In this document: piece after piece, positions 1-6,922 of the stretch
Layout: each line of letters begins with the position of its first letter
Numbering within the stretch: the stretch's first letter is position 1
DNA from: an uncultured Solobacterium sp.
GTDB taxonomy: Bacteria > Bacillota_I > Bacilli_A > Erysipelotrichales > Erysipelotrichaceae
Assembly (NCBI GenBank): GCA_938041275.1
Contig: CALISH010000101.1
Coordinates: 1 to 12,399 of the forward strand
Length of the DNA stretch: 12,399 bases
Direction: 5' to 3'
Position numbers and translations under genes: made by a program
Notes under the pieces: model-generated
The model's input: the letters and a program-made list of their open reading frames with translations, nothing else
What the model was told of the DNA's origin: nothing
The model's database searches: none

Positions 1-322
1 ACATCAGAGGGCGAGGTAGGTCAGGGAAGGAAAGGGCAAACCAACCAGCTAAAATCCAACCAGCCAAGGCTTGGCCCGGAAGTCCGACATTGAAAAATCC
101 AGCCCGACTAGCAACGGCAAAACCCAGACCAATGAGAACTAGAGGTCCCATCGCCCGAGAAATTTCACCCAAACTTCTCAAAGAACCGAATGCCGTTTTA
201 AAGAGGGATTCATATCCCCAGATGGCATCATAGCCAAAGATAGCCATGACAATCGCTCCCAATAAAATCCCTAAAAGAACTGAGATTAATGGAACTGCGA
301 TCTGCTGTGTTTTTTTAGACAT
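1..322 (-). CDS. BMP-family nucleoside/sugar ABC transporter permease, N-terminal part (cut by window edge)
   Basis: Only the first 107 codons are visible; the gene runs off the left edge. The protein starts MSKKTQQIAVPLISVLLGIL, a short basic stretch followed by a hydrophobic segment (about residues 8-32). A second hydrophobic region (about 66-100) contains the GFFNVGLPGQ signature, the FN(V/I)GxxGQ loop typical of inner-membrane permeases that work with BMP-family lipoproteins. The start follows the ATPase stop by 13 bases, with GGGAG upstream, so it is the last visible gene of the uptake operon. Its role would be to form half of the membrane channel for nucleoside or related substrate import. 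From memory it looks very close to streptococcal homologues, and the first ~250 bases look richer in GC than the neighbouring ATPase gene. The family call is secure; the substrate is not. Confidence 0.85.
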   Translation of the reverse strand, partial: MSKKTQQIAVPLISVLLGILLGAIVMAIFGYDAIWGYESLFKTAFGSLRSLGEISRAMGPLVLIGLGFAVASRAGFFNVGLPGQALAGWILAGWFALSFPDLPRPLM

Positions 323-335
323 TTGAATCTCCCTT

Positions 336-1886
336 CTAAATCTTACCACCAGCCATGAGAATACCAAGTTCCTGCTTATTGGTCTTCTCTGGTGTCACAA
401 TTCCTTGAATCTTGCCATCATGGATAACGGCGATTCTGTCAGAAAGATTGAGTATTTCATCTAGCTCAAAGCTGACAACAAGAACTGCTTTTCCTTTATC
501 ACGCTCACCAATTAAACGTTTATGGATATACTCAATCGCACCAACGTCTAGACCACGTGTAGGCTGTACCGCAATCAATAAATTATGCTCACGGTCTAAT
601 TCACGTGCAATAATAGCCTTCTGTTGGTTACCACCAGACATACTACGAGAAATTGTAATTGGTCCTTGACCACTACGTACGTCGTATTCTTGAATGAGTC
701 TTTCCGCATATTTTCGAACTTCCTTGAAACGAATCATGCCATGACTTTGAAACTCTGGTTCAAGATAACGTTGTAGAACTAAATTTTGTTCTAAACTGTA
801 ATCTAAAATTAAACCATGTTTATGACGATCTTCTGGAATATGAGAAATACCATGTGTATTCTTATAGCGAATTGAAGTATGAGATACGTCTCTCATTTCA
901 CCATCAATATTGAGTTTTACCTTACCACTCTTAATCTTTTCAAGACCAGTGATTGCGTGTACTAGCTCTGTTTGACCATTTCCATCAATACCTGCGATAC
1001 AAACGATTTCACCCTTACGCACTTTGAAAGATACGTCATGAATACTATCCTTCTTATGAATCTTATCAAAGACACATAAGTTCTCCAGTTCTAACACTTC
1101 TTCAGTAGGATTACTTTCCTTCTTATCAACAACGAACTTAACATCACGACCAACCATCATATTTGATAGTTCTTCCTTCGTCGTATTCTTCACATCAACT
1201 GTGCCGATATACGCACCCTTACGAAGTACAGAGCATCGATCTGCTACCTGCATAATTTCATTTAACTTATGCGTGATAAATAAGATTGACTTTCCTTCCT
1301 TTGCAAGACTCTTCATGATTTGCATGAGTTCTTCAATTTCTTGTGGTGTCAATACAGCCGTAGGTTCATCAAAGATCAAAATATCATTATCACGATATAA
1401 CATTTTTAAGATTTCTGTACGCTGTTGCATACCTACCGTAATATTTTCAACTAGCGCATCTGGATCAACGTTTAATCCATAAGACTTCGATAACGCAACA
1501 ACCTTCTTGCGTGCTTCCTTCTTACTGATAAAGCCAAGCTTTGTTGTTTCAACACCAAGAATAATATTTTCTAGAACAGTAAACACCTGCACTAACTTAA
1601 AGTGCTGGTGTACCATTCCAATGCCCAAATCATTCGCATCATTTGGATTATTGATTTGAACTGGCTTTCCATTCTTATAAATCTGTCCCTCTTCCGGTTG
1701 ATATAGACCGAAAAGAACACTCATCAGAGTACTCTTACCAGCACCATTTTCACCCAAAAGCGCATGAATTTCACCCTTCTTTAATTGCAATGTAATATTG
1801 TCATTTGCGATAATACCCGGGAAAATCTTGGTAATATTGCGCATTTCAATAATATAGGGAGATTCATGAACTATCTTCTCATCCAT
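336..1886 (-). CDS. BMP-linked ABC transporter ATP-binding protein (two ATPase domains, RbsA type)
   Basis: The 516-residue protein is a tandem ABC ATPase, the usual length for RbsA/NupO-type importers. The first domain has Walker A GENGAGKS at residues 45-52, a degenerate signature (ITVGMQQ) and Walker B ILIFDEPTAVLT. The second has a degenerate Walker A (GIDGNGQTE), a full signature MSGGNQQ and a degenerate Walker B (LLIAVQPTRGLDVG). This asymmetry, with one active and one degenerate site, is normal for the family. It energises uptake of nucleosides or similar solutes with the lipoprotein encoded upstream and the permease downstream. The start ATG has GGAGG seven bases upstream. The C-terminal ~80 residues (AVQPTRGLDVGAIEYIHKRL onwards) recall streptococcal homologues closely, from memory. 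A 207-base structured gap separates it from the lipoprotein gene, so it may be expressed at a lower level or from its own start site. Confidence 0.92.
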   Translation of the reverse strand: MDEKIVHESPYIIEMRNITKIFPGIIANDNITLQLKKGEIHALLGENGAGKSTLMSVLFGLYQPEEGQIYKNGKPVQINNPNDANDLGIGMVHQHFKLVQVFTVLENIILGVETTKLGFISKKEARKKVVALSKSYGLNVDPDALVENITVGMQQRTEILKMLYRDNDILIFDEPTAVLTPQEIEELMQIMKSLAKEGKSILFITHKLNEIMQVADRCSVLRKGAYIGTVDVKNTTKEELSNMMVGRDVKFVVDKKESNPTEEVLELENLCVFDKIHKKDSIHDVSFKVRKGEIVCIAGIDGNGQTELVHAITGLEKIKSGKVKLNIDGEMRDVSHTSIRYKNTHGISHIPEDRHKHGLILDYSLEQNLVLQRYLEPEFQSHGMIRFKEVRKYAERLIQEYDVRSGQGPITISRSMSGGNQQKAIIARELDREHNLLIAVQPTRGLDVGAIEYIHKRLIGERDKGKAVLVVSFELDEILNLSDRIAVIHDGKIQGIVTPEKTNKQELGILMAGGKI

Positions 1887-1926
1887 AGTCTATCCTCCAT
1901 TACCGATGATGTAATAATCAATTATT

Positions 1927-2035
1927 TTCTTGTTGCAAGATAATTATACATGATATTTTTGCAAGGTTATATGTGCAGTTTTATATCACGTATCTTTGAT
2001 ACAGGATATAAAACCGTCCTTGCATACAACAAGAA
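1927..2035 (-). promoter_or_regulatory. Nested long dyad between lipoprotein gene and ATPase gene
   Basis: Four concentric inverted repeats are visible: 1927-1935 with 2027-2035 (9 bp), 1960-1966 with 2018-2024 (7 bp), 1978-1987 with 2005-2014 (10 bp, GTTTTATATC/GATATAAAAC) and 1990-1994 with 1998-2002 (5 bp around a TTT loop). As RNA on the minus strand this folds into one long rod in the ATPase leader. A TATAAT-like -10 lies at 1943-1948 within it, without a convincing -35. It could be a transcript-stabilising or attenuating leader, or a DNA operator. I do not recognise a known riboswitch. Confidence 0.6.
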
Positions 2036-2043
2036 TAAACAAA

Positions 2044-2076
2044 TACAGGGATGATAGCGTTACTATCATCCCTGTA
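2044..2076 (-). terminator. Strong hairpin after the BMP lipoprotein gene
   Basis: A perfect 14-bp inverted repeat, TACAGGGATGATAG (2044-2057) and its complement (2063-2076), encloses a 5-base loop just after the lipoprotein stop codon. On the minus strand it is followed by a T-rich but interrupted tract (TTTGTTTATTC). It probably acts as a partial terminator or 3' stabiliser, giving more binding protein than ATPase or permease, a common arrangement for uptake systems. Confidence 0.75.
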
Positions 2077-2093
2077 AAGAACTTATGACTTCA

Positions 2094-3212
2094 TTACGCT
2101 TCAAAATCAATTGTTACGTTTGGAATGCCCTTCAACCAGTCAGCGTTGTTTGCGTCATCCGGTGTCTTGGAATCTGGTACGATTTCACCGTCAGCAACCT
2201 TCTTGAACAATGCCTTATATTGTTCAACTGTGAAGTTCTTCATTGACCATGTATCTTCTGGTAAGCCTGTAGCACCTTCAGCTGCACCGAGGTTCTGAGC
2301 CTTATCAGCAAGTTCACTGTCCCACTTATTATCATAGAATTGACCTAAAATACGTTCAACAGATGCGCTTAAGCCCTTCATAGCACTTGTGATAACCTTT
2401 GAACTTTCAGCAGACTGGTCAACGTCTACACCGATAATCTTTGCATTTTCATATTCAGAAGCTGCAGATAATACAGACTGGAACATTGATCCACCACATG
2501 CGAATACAACTTCAGTTCCAGATGCATACCAACCAGCAATCTGTGTCTGTAATTCTGTTGAAGCTGAGAATGTAGAACCATACTTATAGGAGTACTTGAT
2601 TTCTACTGTGATTCCCTTTTCCTTCGCAGCAGCACTTGCGCCTTGAACGAAACCATAACCGAAACGATTACATGCAGGGTTAGCGCCTCCGCCTCCGCCT
2701 GTATAACCTAACTTTGTATAACCTTCCATTACTGCAGCATATCCCGCAAAGTAACCAGCTTCCTGTTCCTTATAAACGATAGCTGTAACGTTTGGTAGAC
2801 CTAAAGCCCAACCATCAACGAATGCAAATTTAACATCTGGATTTTCCTTGGCAACTGTTTCCATTGCCTTAGCCTGTAAGAATCCTGGAGCCACAATAAT
2901 CTTTGCGCCATTTTCGATAGCTTGTTTCATCGCATCGATACGATCGTTATCTGTTGCGTCTGCACCGTTAGCTGGTTGATAGTAATTGTGTGTTAACTTG
3001 TGGTCTTCTGCATACTTTACAGCACCTTCATAAGTACCTTGGTTGAAGCCTTTGTCCATTAACTGACCTACGTCAGTAACAACAGCAACTTCAGCAGTAG
3101 CCTTGCCTGAACCTGTTTCTGTAGCAGTACTGTTCTTTGCAGTATCTCCGCCACAACCTGCCATCGTTGCAATCATTGCAAGTGATAGCACAGAAGTTAA
3201 TAATTTCTTCAT
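2094..3212 (-). CDS. BMP-family substrate-binding lipoprotein (nucleoside-type ABC uptake)
   Basis: The 372-residue protein begins with a basic, hydrophobic signal ending in the lipobox MAGC, with the lipidated cysteine at residue 20. A Ser/Thr/Gly-rich linker follows (about 21-38), then the periplasmic-binding-like fold. Family-typical stretches are VAVVTDVGQLMDKGFNQGTYEG, IIVAPGFLQAKAM, FAFVDGW and EAGYFAGYAAVMEGYTKLGYTGG, plus a late IIGVDVDQ. These match the BMP (basic membrane protein/PnrA/TmpC) family, whose members bind purine nucleosides or related ligands at the outer membrane face. It heads the operon with the ATPase and permease genes. The promoter at 3263-3291 overlaps a cre-like box, suggesting carbon catabolite control. 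A run of five glycines (around residue 170) is unusual but in frame. Family assignment is firm; the ligand cannot be read from the sequence. Confidence 0.92.
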   Translation of the reverse strand: MKKLLTSVLSLAMIATMAGCGGDTAKNSTATETGSGKATAEVAVVTDVGQLMDKGFNQGTYEGAVKYAEDHKLTHNYYQPANGADATDNDRIDAMKQAIENGAKIIVAPGFLQAKAMETVAKENPDVKFAFVDGWALGLPNVTAIVYKEQEAGYFAGYAAVMEGYTKLGYTGGGGGANPACNRFGYGFVQGASAAAKEKGITVEIKYSYKYGSTFSASTELQTQIAGWYASGTEVVFACGGSMFQSVLSAASEYENAKIIGVDVDQSAESSKVITSAMKGLSASVERILGQFYDNKWDSELADKAQNLGAAEGATGLPEDTWSMKNFTVEQYKALFKKVADGEIVPDSKTPDDANNADWLKGIPNVTIDFEA

Positions 3213-3233
3213 GATAATTCTTTCCCTTTCTTT

Positions 3234-3249
3234 GTCAGAATTTTCTGAC
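3234..3249. repeat. Short palindrome in the lipoprotein gene leader
   Basis: GTCAGAA and TTCTGAC form a 7-bp inverted repeat with a 2-base centre. It lies between the predicted -10 (3263-3268) and the start codon at 3212, so it sits in the 5' untranslated leader. It could be a repressor operator or a small RNA hairpin. Nothing in the window identifies a partner. Confidence 0.45.
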
Positions 3250-3262
3250 TCCCGTTGTATCT

Positions 3263-3291
3263 ATTTTAAAACGTAACGAAAGCGTTTGCAA
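3263..3291 (-). promoter_or_regulatory. Promoter of the BMP uptake operon
   Basis: Read on the minus strand, TTGCAA (3286-3291) and TAAAAT (3263-3268) are separated by exactly 17 bases and lie about 50 bases upstream of the lipoprotein start. Spacing and hexamers fit a housekeeping sigma-A promoter. Confidence 0.7.
3276..3291 (-). promoter_or_regulatory. Candidate cre box (CcpA site) over the -35 region
   Basis: The minus-strand 16-mer TTGCAAACGCTTTCGT matches the cre consensus WTGNAARCGNWWWCAW at all but one position (G for A at position 15). It overlaps the -35 element, where CcpA binding normally represses. This would place the uptake operon under carbon catabolite repression. No regulator gene is in the window. 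Confidence 0.6.
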
Positions 3292-3369
3292 CAGCCCAAT
3301 TCTGAACTTATTCTTTTAGTTGTCAAAATTATTCTTTAATTTGCCTTTTTGTCTATTAAGAACAATAAA

Positions 3370-3382
3370 AGCGTGATACGCT
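3370..3382. repeat. Small inverted repeat upstream of the rRNA methyltransferase gene
   Basis: AGCGT and ACGCT with a 3-base centre form a 5-bp dyad about 46 bases before the start codon at 3429. It could form a small hairpin in the leader. No clear -35/-10 pair was found in the surrounding 3292-3428 gap. Confidence 0.3.
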
Positions 3383-3428
3383 AAACACAGATATTGTAGA
3401 AAGAAGCTTTTAAGCAAATGAGGTCACT

Positions 3429-4733
3429 ATGAAAATAGAGTTTAAGAAATTAGGAATCAATGGTGAAGGCATCGGTTTTATCAAGCACAAGCCAGTATTC
3501 TGTGATGGGGTATTACCTGAAGAAACAGCAGAAGTTGAAATCGTCGAGGAGAAGCCAAAATACGCAATGGCCCGTCTCAAACGACTTATTACAAAGTCAC
3601 CAGAACGTATCGAATCCCCAAGTCCACTAGAACAAGCACATGGTTGCCCTCTCTTTATTTTGGATTACCAAAAACAACTACGTCATAAACAAGATATTCT
3701 TGAACAAGCATTATATAAATATGGAAATGTAAAACGTTCCTTTGTGCGCGATATGCACGCAAGTGAAAAACAAGTTGGTTACCGTTCCCAATGCAAACTA
3801 CCAGTCCAGAAATCCCATGATATTTTGGTGAATGGTATGTATGAACCAAAGACAAACCACTTTCACCCTATCGAACATTTCTTAATCCATGATCCAAAGC
3901 TAGAAGAAATTCGCAAAGAAATCTTACGAATTCTCAACGAAGAAGGTTTTGATGCTTATAACCAGAGATTACAAAGAGGATTACGCTATATCGTTCTACG
4001 TGTGATCGATGGCAAAGCACAGTGTACCCTTATCACTGGTAAAGAACATATCCCGCCTGTCATCATTGATAGAATCATGGAAATTCCTGGTATGGAATCC
4101 CTATGTCAATCCTTTAATACCAATCGTAAGACAAATCAGATTTTCGGCTCACCCGCAAAGGTACTTGCAGGAAAACATGCATTAACCATCTCTATGGATC
4201 AGATTCAACTTCAACTCTCAGCAGAATCCTTCTTCCAGTTAAACATTGACCAAGCCGAAAAGATGTATCAGATGGCAATCAGTAAGATTGATCCATGTAA
4301 GGTATTAGTAGAAGCTTATTGCGGTATTGGTACGATGGCACTTATGGCCAAGGATAAGGCAAATGTAGTCTATGGTATTGAATCTGTTCCAAGTGCAGTT
4401 GAAAACGCCACAAACAACGCTAAACTAAACAACATTACAAATACAGAATTCATCTGTGATGATGCGGCACACGGATTACGCAAGATTGCGATGAAGAAGA
4501 CAGTTGACTGCTTATTAGTTGACCCACCACGTAGTGGTATGGATGATGAAATGCTAGATACCATCATGCATGTATTACCAAAGAAGATTGTATATATCTC
4601 CTGTAATCCATCCACTCTTGCAAAGAACCTCAAAGTTCTTAAACAACGCTATCACGTAGTGACTGTAATTCCATATGACTTATTCCCACAGACACCACTT
4701 GTAGAATCTATTACGGTATTGGAGTTAGGTTAA
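3429..4733 (+). CDS. RlmD/RumA-family 23S rRNA (uracil-C5) methyltransferase
   Basis: The 434-residue protein has the RumA/TrmA layout: a short TRAM-like N-terminus (about 1-55), a central RNA-binding part, and a C-terminal Rossmann methyltransferase. The SAM loop is EAYCGIGT at 295-302. The LLVDPPRSGMD motif follows near residue 360, then the nucleophile motif ISCNPST with catalytic Cys392, and the general-base segment FPQTPLVESITVLE at the end. It would transfer a methyl group from SAM to C5 of specific uridines in 23S rRNA. In Gram-positives one enzyme of this family may modify both U747 and U1939, so the exact target is open. The iron-sulphur cysteines are mostly lost: where CGGC is usual, residues 70-73 read AHGC. 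The start has GAGGT only four bases upstream. The next gene overlaps by one base, so the two RNA-modifying genes are probably co-translated. Confidence 0.9.
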   Translation: MKIEFKKLGINGEGIGFIKHKPVFCDGVLPEETAEVEIVEEKPKYAMARLKRLITKSPERIESPSPLEQAHGCPLFILDYQKQLRHKQDILEQALYKYGNVKRSFVRDMHASEKQVGYRSQCKLPVQKSHDILVNGMYEPKTNHFHPIEHFLIHDPKLEEIRKEILRILNEEGFDAYNQRLQRGLRYIVLRVIDGKAQCTLITGKEHIPPVIIDRIMEIPGMESLCQSFNTNRKTNQIFGSPAKVLAGKHALTISMDQIQLQLSAESFFQLNIDQAEKMYQMAISKIDPCKVLVEAYCGIGTMALMAKDKANVVYGIESVPSAVENATNNAKLNNITNTEFICDDAAHGLRKIAMKKTVDCLLVDPPRSGMDDEMLDTIMHVLPKKIVYISCNPSTLAKNLKVLKQRYHVVTVIPYDLFPQTPLVESITVLELG

Positions 4734-5623
4734 TGAAATACCTCATAAAAGATAATACGATTACGATTGACCCAGAAGAAAAATACCTCAAAAAAACAGT
4801 AGATGATTTTCTAAATGATTACTACCAATCAAAGAAAAACAAATATCTTCTACTGTTAAATAAACAAATCTTATTAGATGGTATCCCCGTCAAACACGGT
4901 AAAGAAATCATTGACCGCAAGGCAATCACAATCACCTTTCCAGAAAGTACAGTCGATTGGATTCCTACCGAAACAGAATGCAAAGTCGTATACGAAGACG
5001 CATTCATTTATATCATCCATAAAGATGCAGGCATGATTATCCATGGTGATCCTGGTGATACAACATGCTTGAATGCTTATGCGGCAAGATATCAGATCAA
5101 CCATGGCATTAAACAACCAGTACGACCAATTCACCGTTTAGATAAAGATACGGTTGGACTTGTTATCTATTCAAAGATACCATTCTTCCAACCATGGTTT
5201 GACGCACAACTTTCTAGTAAGAGAATTCACCGTCATTACCTAGCCATTACAAATGGGAATATTGATCCAAGCTTCCGCATGACAATCAATAAACCACTTG
5301 GAAGAGACCGTCATAACAGTGGTATGTATCGTGTTTCTTCAACAGGAGTTGAAGCCATCACATATGTAGAAGCACTAGGTAATTATCAATCCTATAGCTT
5401 ACTAGGATGTACACTTGAAACCGGCAGGACACACCAAATCCGCGTTCATCTTGCCAGCATTGATCATCCTATCGTCAATGACATACTCTACGGTGTTAAA
5501 ACAAAAGATTTTCCGGCCATGGGCTTATGGGCAAGTTGGATTGAATTTAAAAATCCAATCACCAATAAGAAACACAAGATATTCGATCAACCAAACCCAA
5601 TGTATGAACCATTCAAAAAGTAG
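4733..5623 (+). CDS. RluA-family pseudouridine synthase
   Basis: The 296-residue protein has an N-terminal S4-like segment (about 15-70) followed by the pseudouridine synthase domain. Motif I is HRLDKDTVGLVIYSK with catalytic Asp137, and motif II is TGRTHQIRVHLA near residue 230; both are diagnostic of the RluA/RluC/RluD group. It would isomerise specific uridines in rRNA or tRNA. Which site cannot be told, since several paralogues are usual in Bacillota. The start codon shares one base with the upstream methyltransferase stop (TAATG), which implies translational coupling. The S4 segment is rather divergent, lacking the clear KxG-V-VN pattern. The stop codon lies in the left arm of the bidirectional terminator at 5616-5644. 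Confidence 0.9.
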   Translation: MKYLIKDNTITIDPEEKYLKKTVDDFLNDYYQSKKNKYLLLLNKQILLDGIPVKHGKEIIDRKAITITFPESTVDWIPTETECKVVYEDAFIYIIHKDAGMIIHGDPGDTTCLNAYAARYQINHGIKQPVRPIHRLDKDTVGLVIYSKIPFFQPWFDAQLSSKRIHRHYLAITNGNIDPSFRMTINKPLGRDRHNSGMYRVSSTGVEAITYVEALGNYQSYSLLGCTLETGRTHQIRVHLASIDHPIVNDILYGVKTKDFPAMGLWASWIEFKNPITNKKHKIFDQPNPMYEPFKK

Positions 5624-5644
5624 ATGCCCCATACATCTACTTTT
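5616..5644. terminator. Bidirectional intrinsic terminator
   Basis: AAAAGTAGATG and its exact complement form an 11-bp stem with a 7-base loop (CCCCATA). The arms carry A4 on one side and T4 on the other, so it can end transcription both from the pseudouridine synthase gene (plus) and the converging HAD gene (minus). Confidence 0.85.
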
Positions 5645-5647
5645 AAG

Positions 5648-6463
5648 TTATACAATTCCGAGCTCTTCTAATACCTTCGCTACACCATCATTTGCGCAAA
5701 TATCCGCAACGATATCCGCATGCTGGCGAACATCATCCTTCGCATTGCCTAAGGCAACACCAATTCCTGCTTTCTGAATAAATGGTATATCATTTCCTGC
5801 ATCACCAAACGCAATGACATTATCCCAAGTATAACACTTCTCTTTGAGAACAGCTTCTACTGTTAATGACTTATTGATTGAATGCAAGAATACATCAAAT
5901 CCCTTCAGAGATGACCAAGCAAACACCAGGTCAGGCACTTCTTTAGCAAAATTCATAATCGCATCTTCATCACCTACTAAGAACGTTCCTAACGGATTCC
6001 CATATTCTAAGTGATGTGTATGTTTCTCTGTATCATCGACAATCAGTTTTGCCTTAATTGGATCTCCATTTACATATCCACTTACAAACTTCTGATGTGC
6101 GTTGTATGTTACGACATGGTCCACAAACTTAAAACCTAAACCAATATCATTCGCTTGCGCAAAAGAGACAATACGATTCATATACTCTGTTGGTAGTGGA
6201 TGTGTTTCCAAAACAGTACCATCACGCTTTACCAAACACGCACCATTAATCGTGCCAATGATATCCATTGGTAAATCATCAAATAGCGTTGGCTGTAAGA
6301 ATGTATAATGTCTACCCGTATTAATCATGACATCATACCCATTCGCCATCGCTGCTTGTAAAGCATTACGATTACGCTCACTTAACTGCTCAGAGCCACT
6401 TGGAATCAGTGTATTGTCTATATCACAGACAATCATTTTAATCTTGTCAACATTCATATTCAT
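5648..6463 (-). CDS. Cof-type HAD-IIB family sugar-phosphate/nucleotide phosphatase
   Basis: From the chosen start the protein has 271 residues, typical for Cof/YidA-like enzymes. Motif I is MIVCDIDNTL with the nucleophile and acid/base aspartates, motif II is MINTGRHY, a lysine follows in the SLTVEAVLKEK region, and motif IV is VIAFGDAGNDIPFIQKAGIGVALGNA, which binds magnesium. These enzymes dephosphorylate small phosphorylated metabolites; the substrate cannot be inferred. An upstream extension to 6550 is open but would run antisense into the tRNA gene and past the promoter, so it is rejected. ATGs at 6463 and 6457 are both possible. Neither has a strong ribosome site, and the -10 at 6473-6478 would give a very short leader. 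The gene converges with the pseudouridine synthase gene. Confidence 0.88.
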   Translation of the reverse strand: MNMNVDKIKMIVCDIDNTLIPSGSEQLSERNRNALQAAMANGYDVMINTGRHYTFLQPTLFDDLPMDIIGTINGACLVKRDGTVLETHPLPTEYMNRIVSFAQANDIGLGFKFVDHVVTYNAHQKFVSGYVNGDPIKAKLIVDDTEKHTHHLEYGNPLGTFLVGDEDAIMNFAKEVPDLVFAWSSLKGFDVFLHSINKSLTVEAVLKEKCYTWDNVIAFGDAGNDIPFIQKAGIGVALGNAKDDVRQHADIVADICANDGVAKVLEELGIV

Positions 6464-6472
6464 AACTTCAAA

Positions 6473-6481
6473 ATTATAGCA
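6473..6481 (-). promoter_or_regulatory. Extended -10 promoter of the HAD gene
   Basis: Read on the minus strand the site is TGCTATAAT, a perfect -10 hexamer (6473-6478) with the extended TGn motif. No good -35 is present, as is common with extended -10 promoters. Transcription would begin near 6466, only a few bases before the first start codon. Confidence 0.6.
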
Positions 6482-6507
6482 TACCGTGCTAATATATAAA
6501 GTGTTCT

Positions 6508-6584
6508 GTGCTCGTGGCGCAACTGGATAGCGCATTTGATTCCGAATCAAAAGGTTGTGGGTTCAATTCCCATCGAGCACACCA
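6508..6584 (+). tRNA. tRNA-Arg, anticodon CCG
   Basis: The 77-base gene folds as a full cloverleaf. The acceptor stem is GTGCTCG (6508-6514) with CGAGCAC (6574-6580). The D stem is GCGC/GCGC. The anticodon stem is TTTGA/TCAAA around loop TTCCGAA, giving anticodon CCG (reads CGG, arginine). The T arm is GTGGG-TTCAATT-CCCAT. Discriminator A and CCA are encoded. A TATAAA or TAATAT -10 candidate lies just upstream (6490-6500). The DNA to the right changes character, so the 3' end may have served as an integration site. Confidence 0.95.
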
Positions 6585-6599
6585 TTCAAATCAAAGTCG

Positions 6600-6627
6600 A
6601 ACCCTTCATAATGTTGGGTTTTTATTA
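6600..6627 (+). terminator. Probable terminator of the tRNA-Arg gene
   Basis: AACCC (6600-6604) and GGGTT (6616-6620) form a short stem followed by a T-rich tract. It lies 16 bases past the CCA end of the tRNA. Confidence 0.5.
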
Positions 6628-6698
6628 AATAAATTGGCTTAATTAACTTAACGTGGACTTGTAATTTCTCTTTCAAAGGCTTCAAATACTCCACCTTT

Positions 6699-6836
6699 TT
6701 ATACCTTTCTTTTTGTTTCAGCATTCCTTTTAAGTTTACTTTTTTTCTGTTTTAATAGCTTAATCTTGTTTTCCGCCTGTTCTTTTTTCTTGATTTCTCT
6801 TTCCAACTTGCTCATTGCATTCTCTAACTCTTTCAT
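6699..6836 (-). CDS. Small Lys/Glu-rich coiled-coil protein, possibly a truncated mobilisation-linked (DUF3847-like) ORF
   Basis: A 45-residue ORF begins MKELENAMSKLEREIKKKEQ and continues as an almost uninterrupted charged helix with heptad-like leucines, ending KRNAETKRKV. A GGAGG site eight bases upstream supports translation from the ATG at 6836. The stop is followed in the same frame by 16 more open codons (KGGVFEAFEREITSPR, stop at 6648). The helix followed by a KGG(V/I)FE segment recalls, from memory, the DUF3847 small proteins found beside relaxase genes on Gram-positive mobile elements. If so, the TAA at 6699-6701 and possibly a small deletion have shortened it. The family link is tentative; that a short coiled-coil peptide can be made is better supported. 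It lies downstream of the sigma-like gene terminator and has no visible relaxase partner. Confidence 0.5.
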   Translation of the reverse strand: MKELENAMSKLEREIKKKEQAENKIKLLKQKKSKLKRNAETKRKV

Positions 6837-6877
6837 TTTTCATTCCTCCGTTTCAATATTGTTGCGTTCCAAATAAA

Positions 6878-6914
6878 GAAAGGCTAAGCACCTTTTTTAG
6901 ATACTTAACCTTTC
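6878..6914 (-). terminator. Terminator of the sigma-like gene
   Basis: On the minus strand GAAAGGTTAAG pairs over 11 positions (one G-U) with CTTAGCCTTTC across a 15-base loop, followed by TTTATTT. It begins nine bases after the stop codon of the sigma-like gene. Confidence 0.7.
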
Positions 6915-6922
6915 CTATCTCT

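Noticed and set aside
6464..6550. Upstream extension of the HAD phosphatase
   Set aside because: It would be antisense to the tRNA and upstream of the extended -10; the HAD motif begins right after the 6463/6457 starts.
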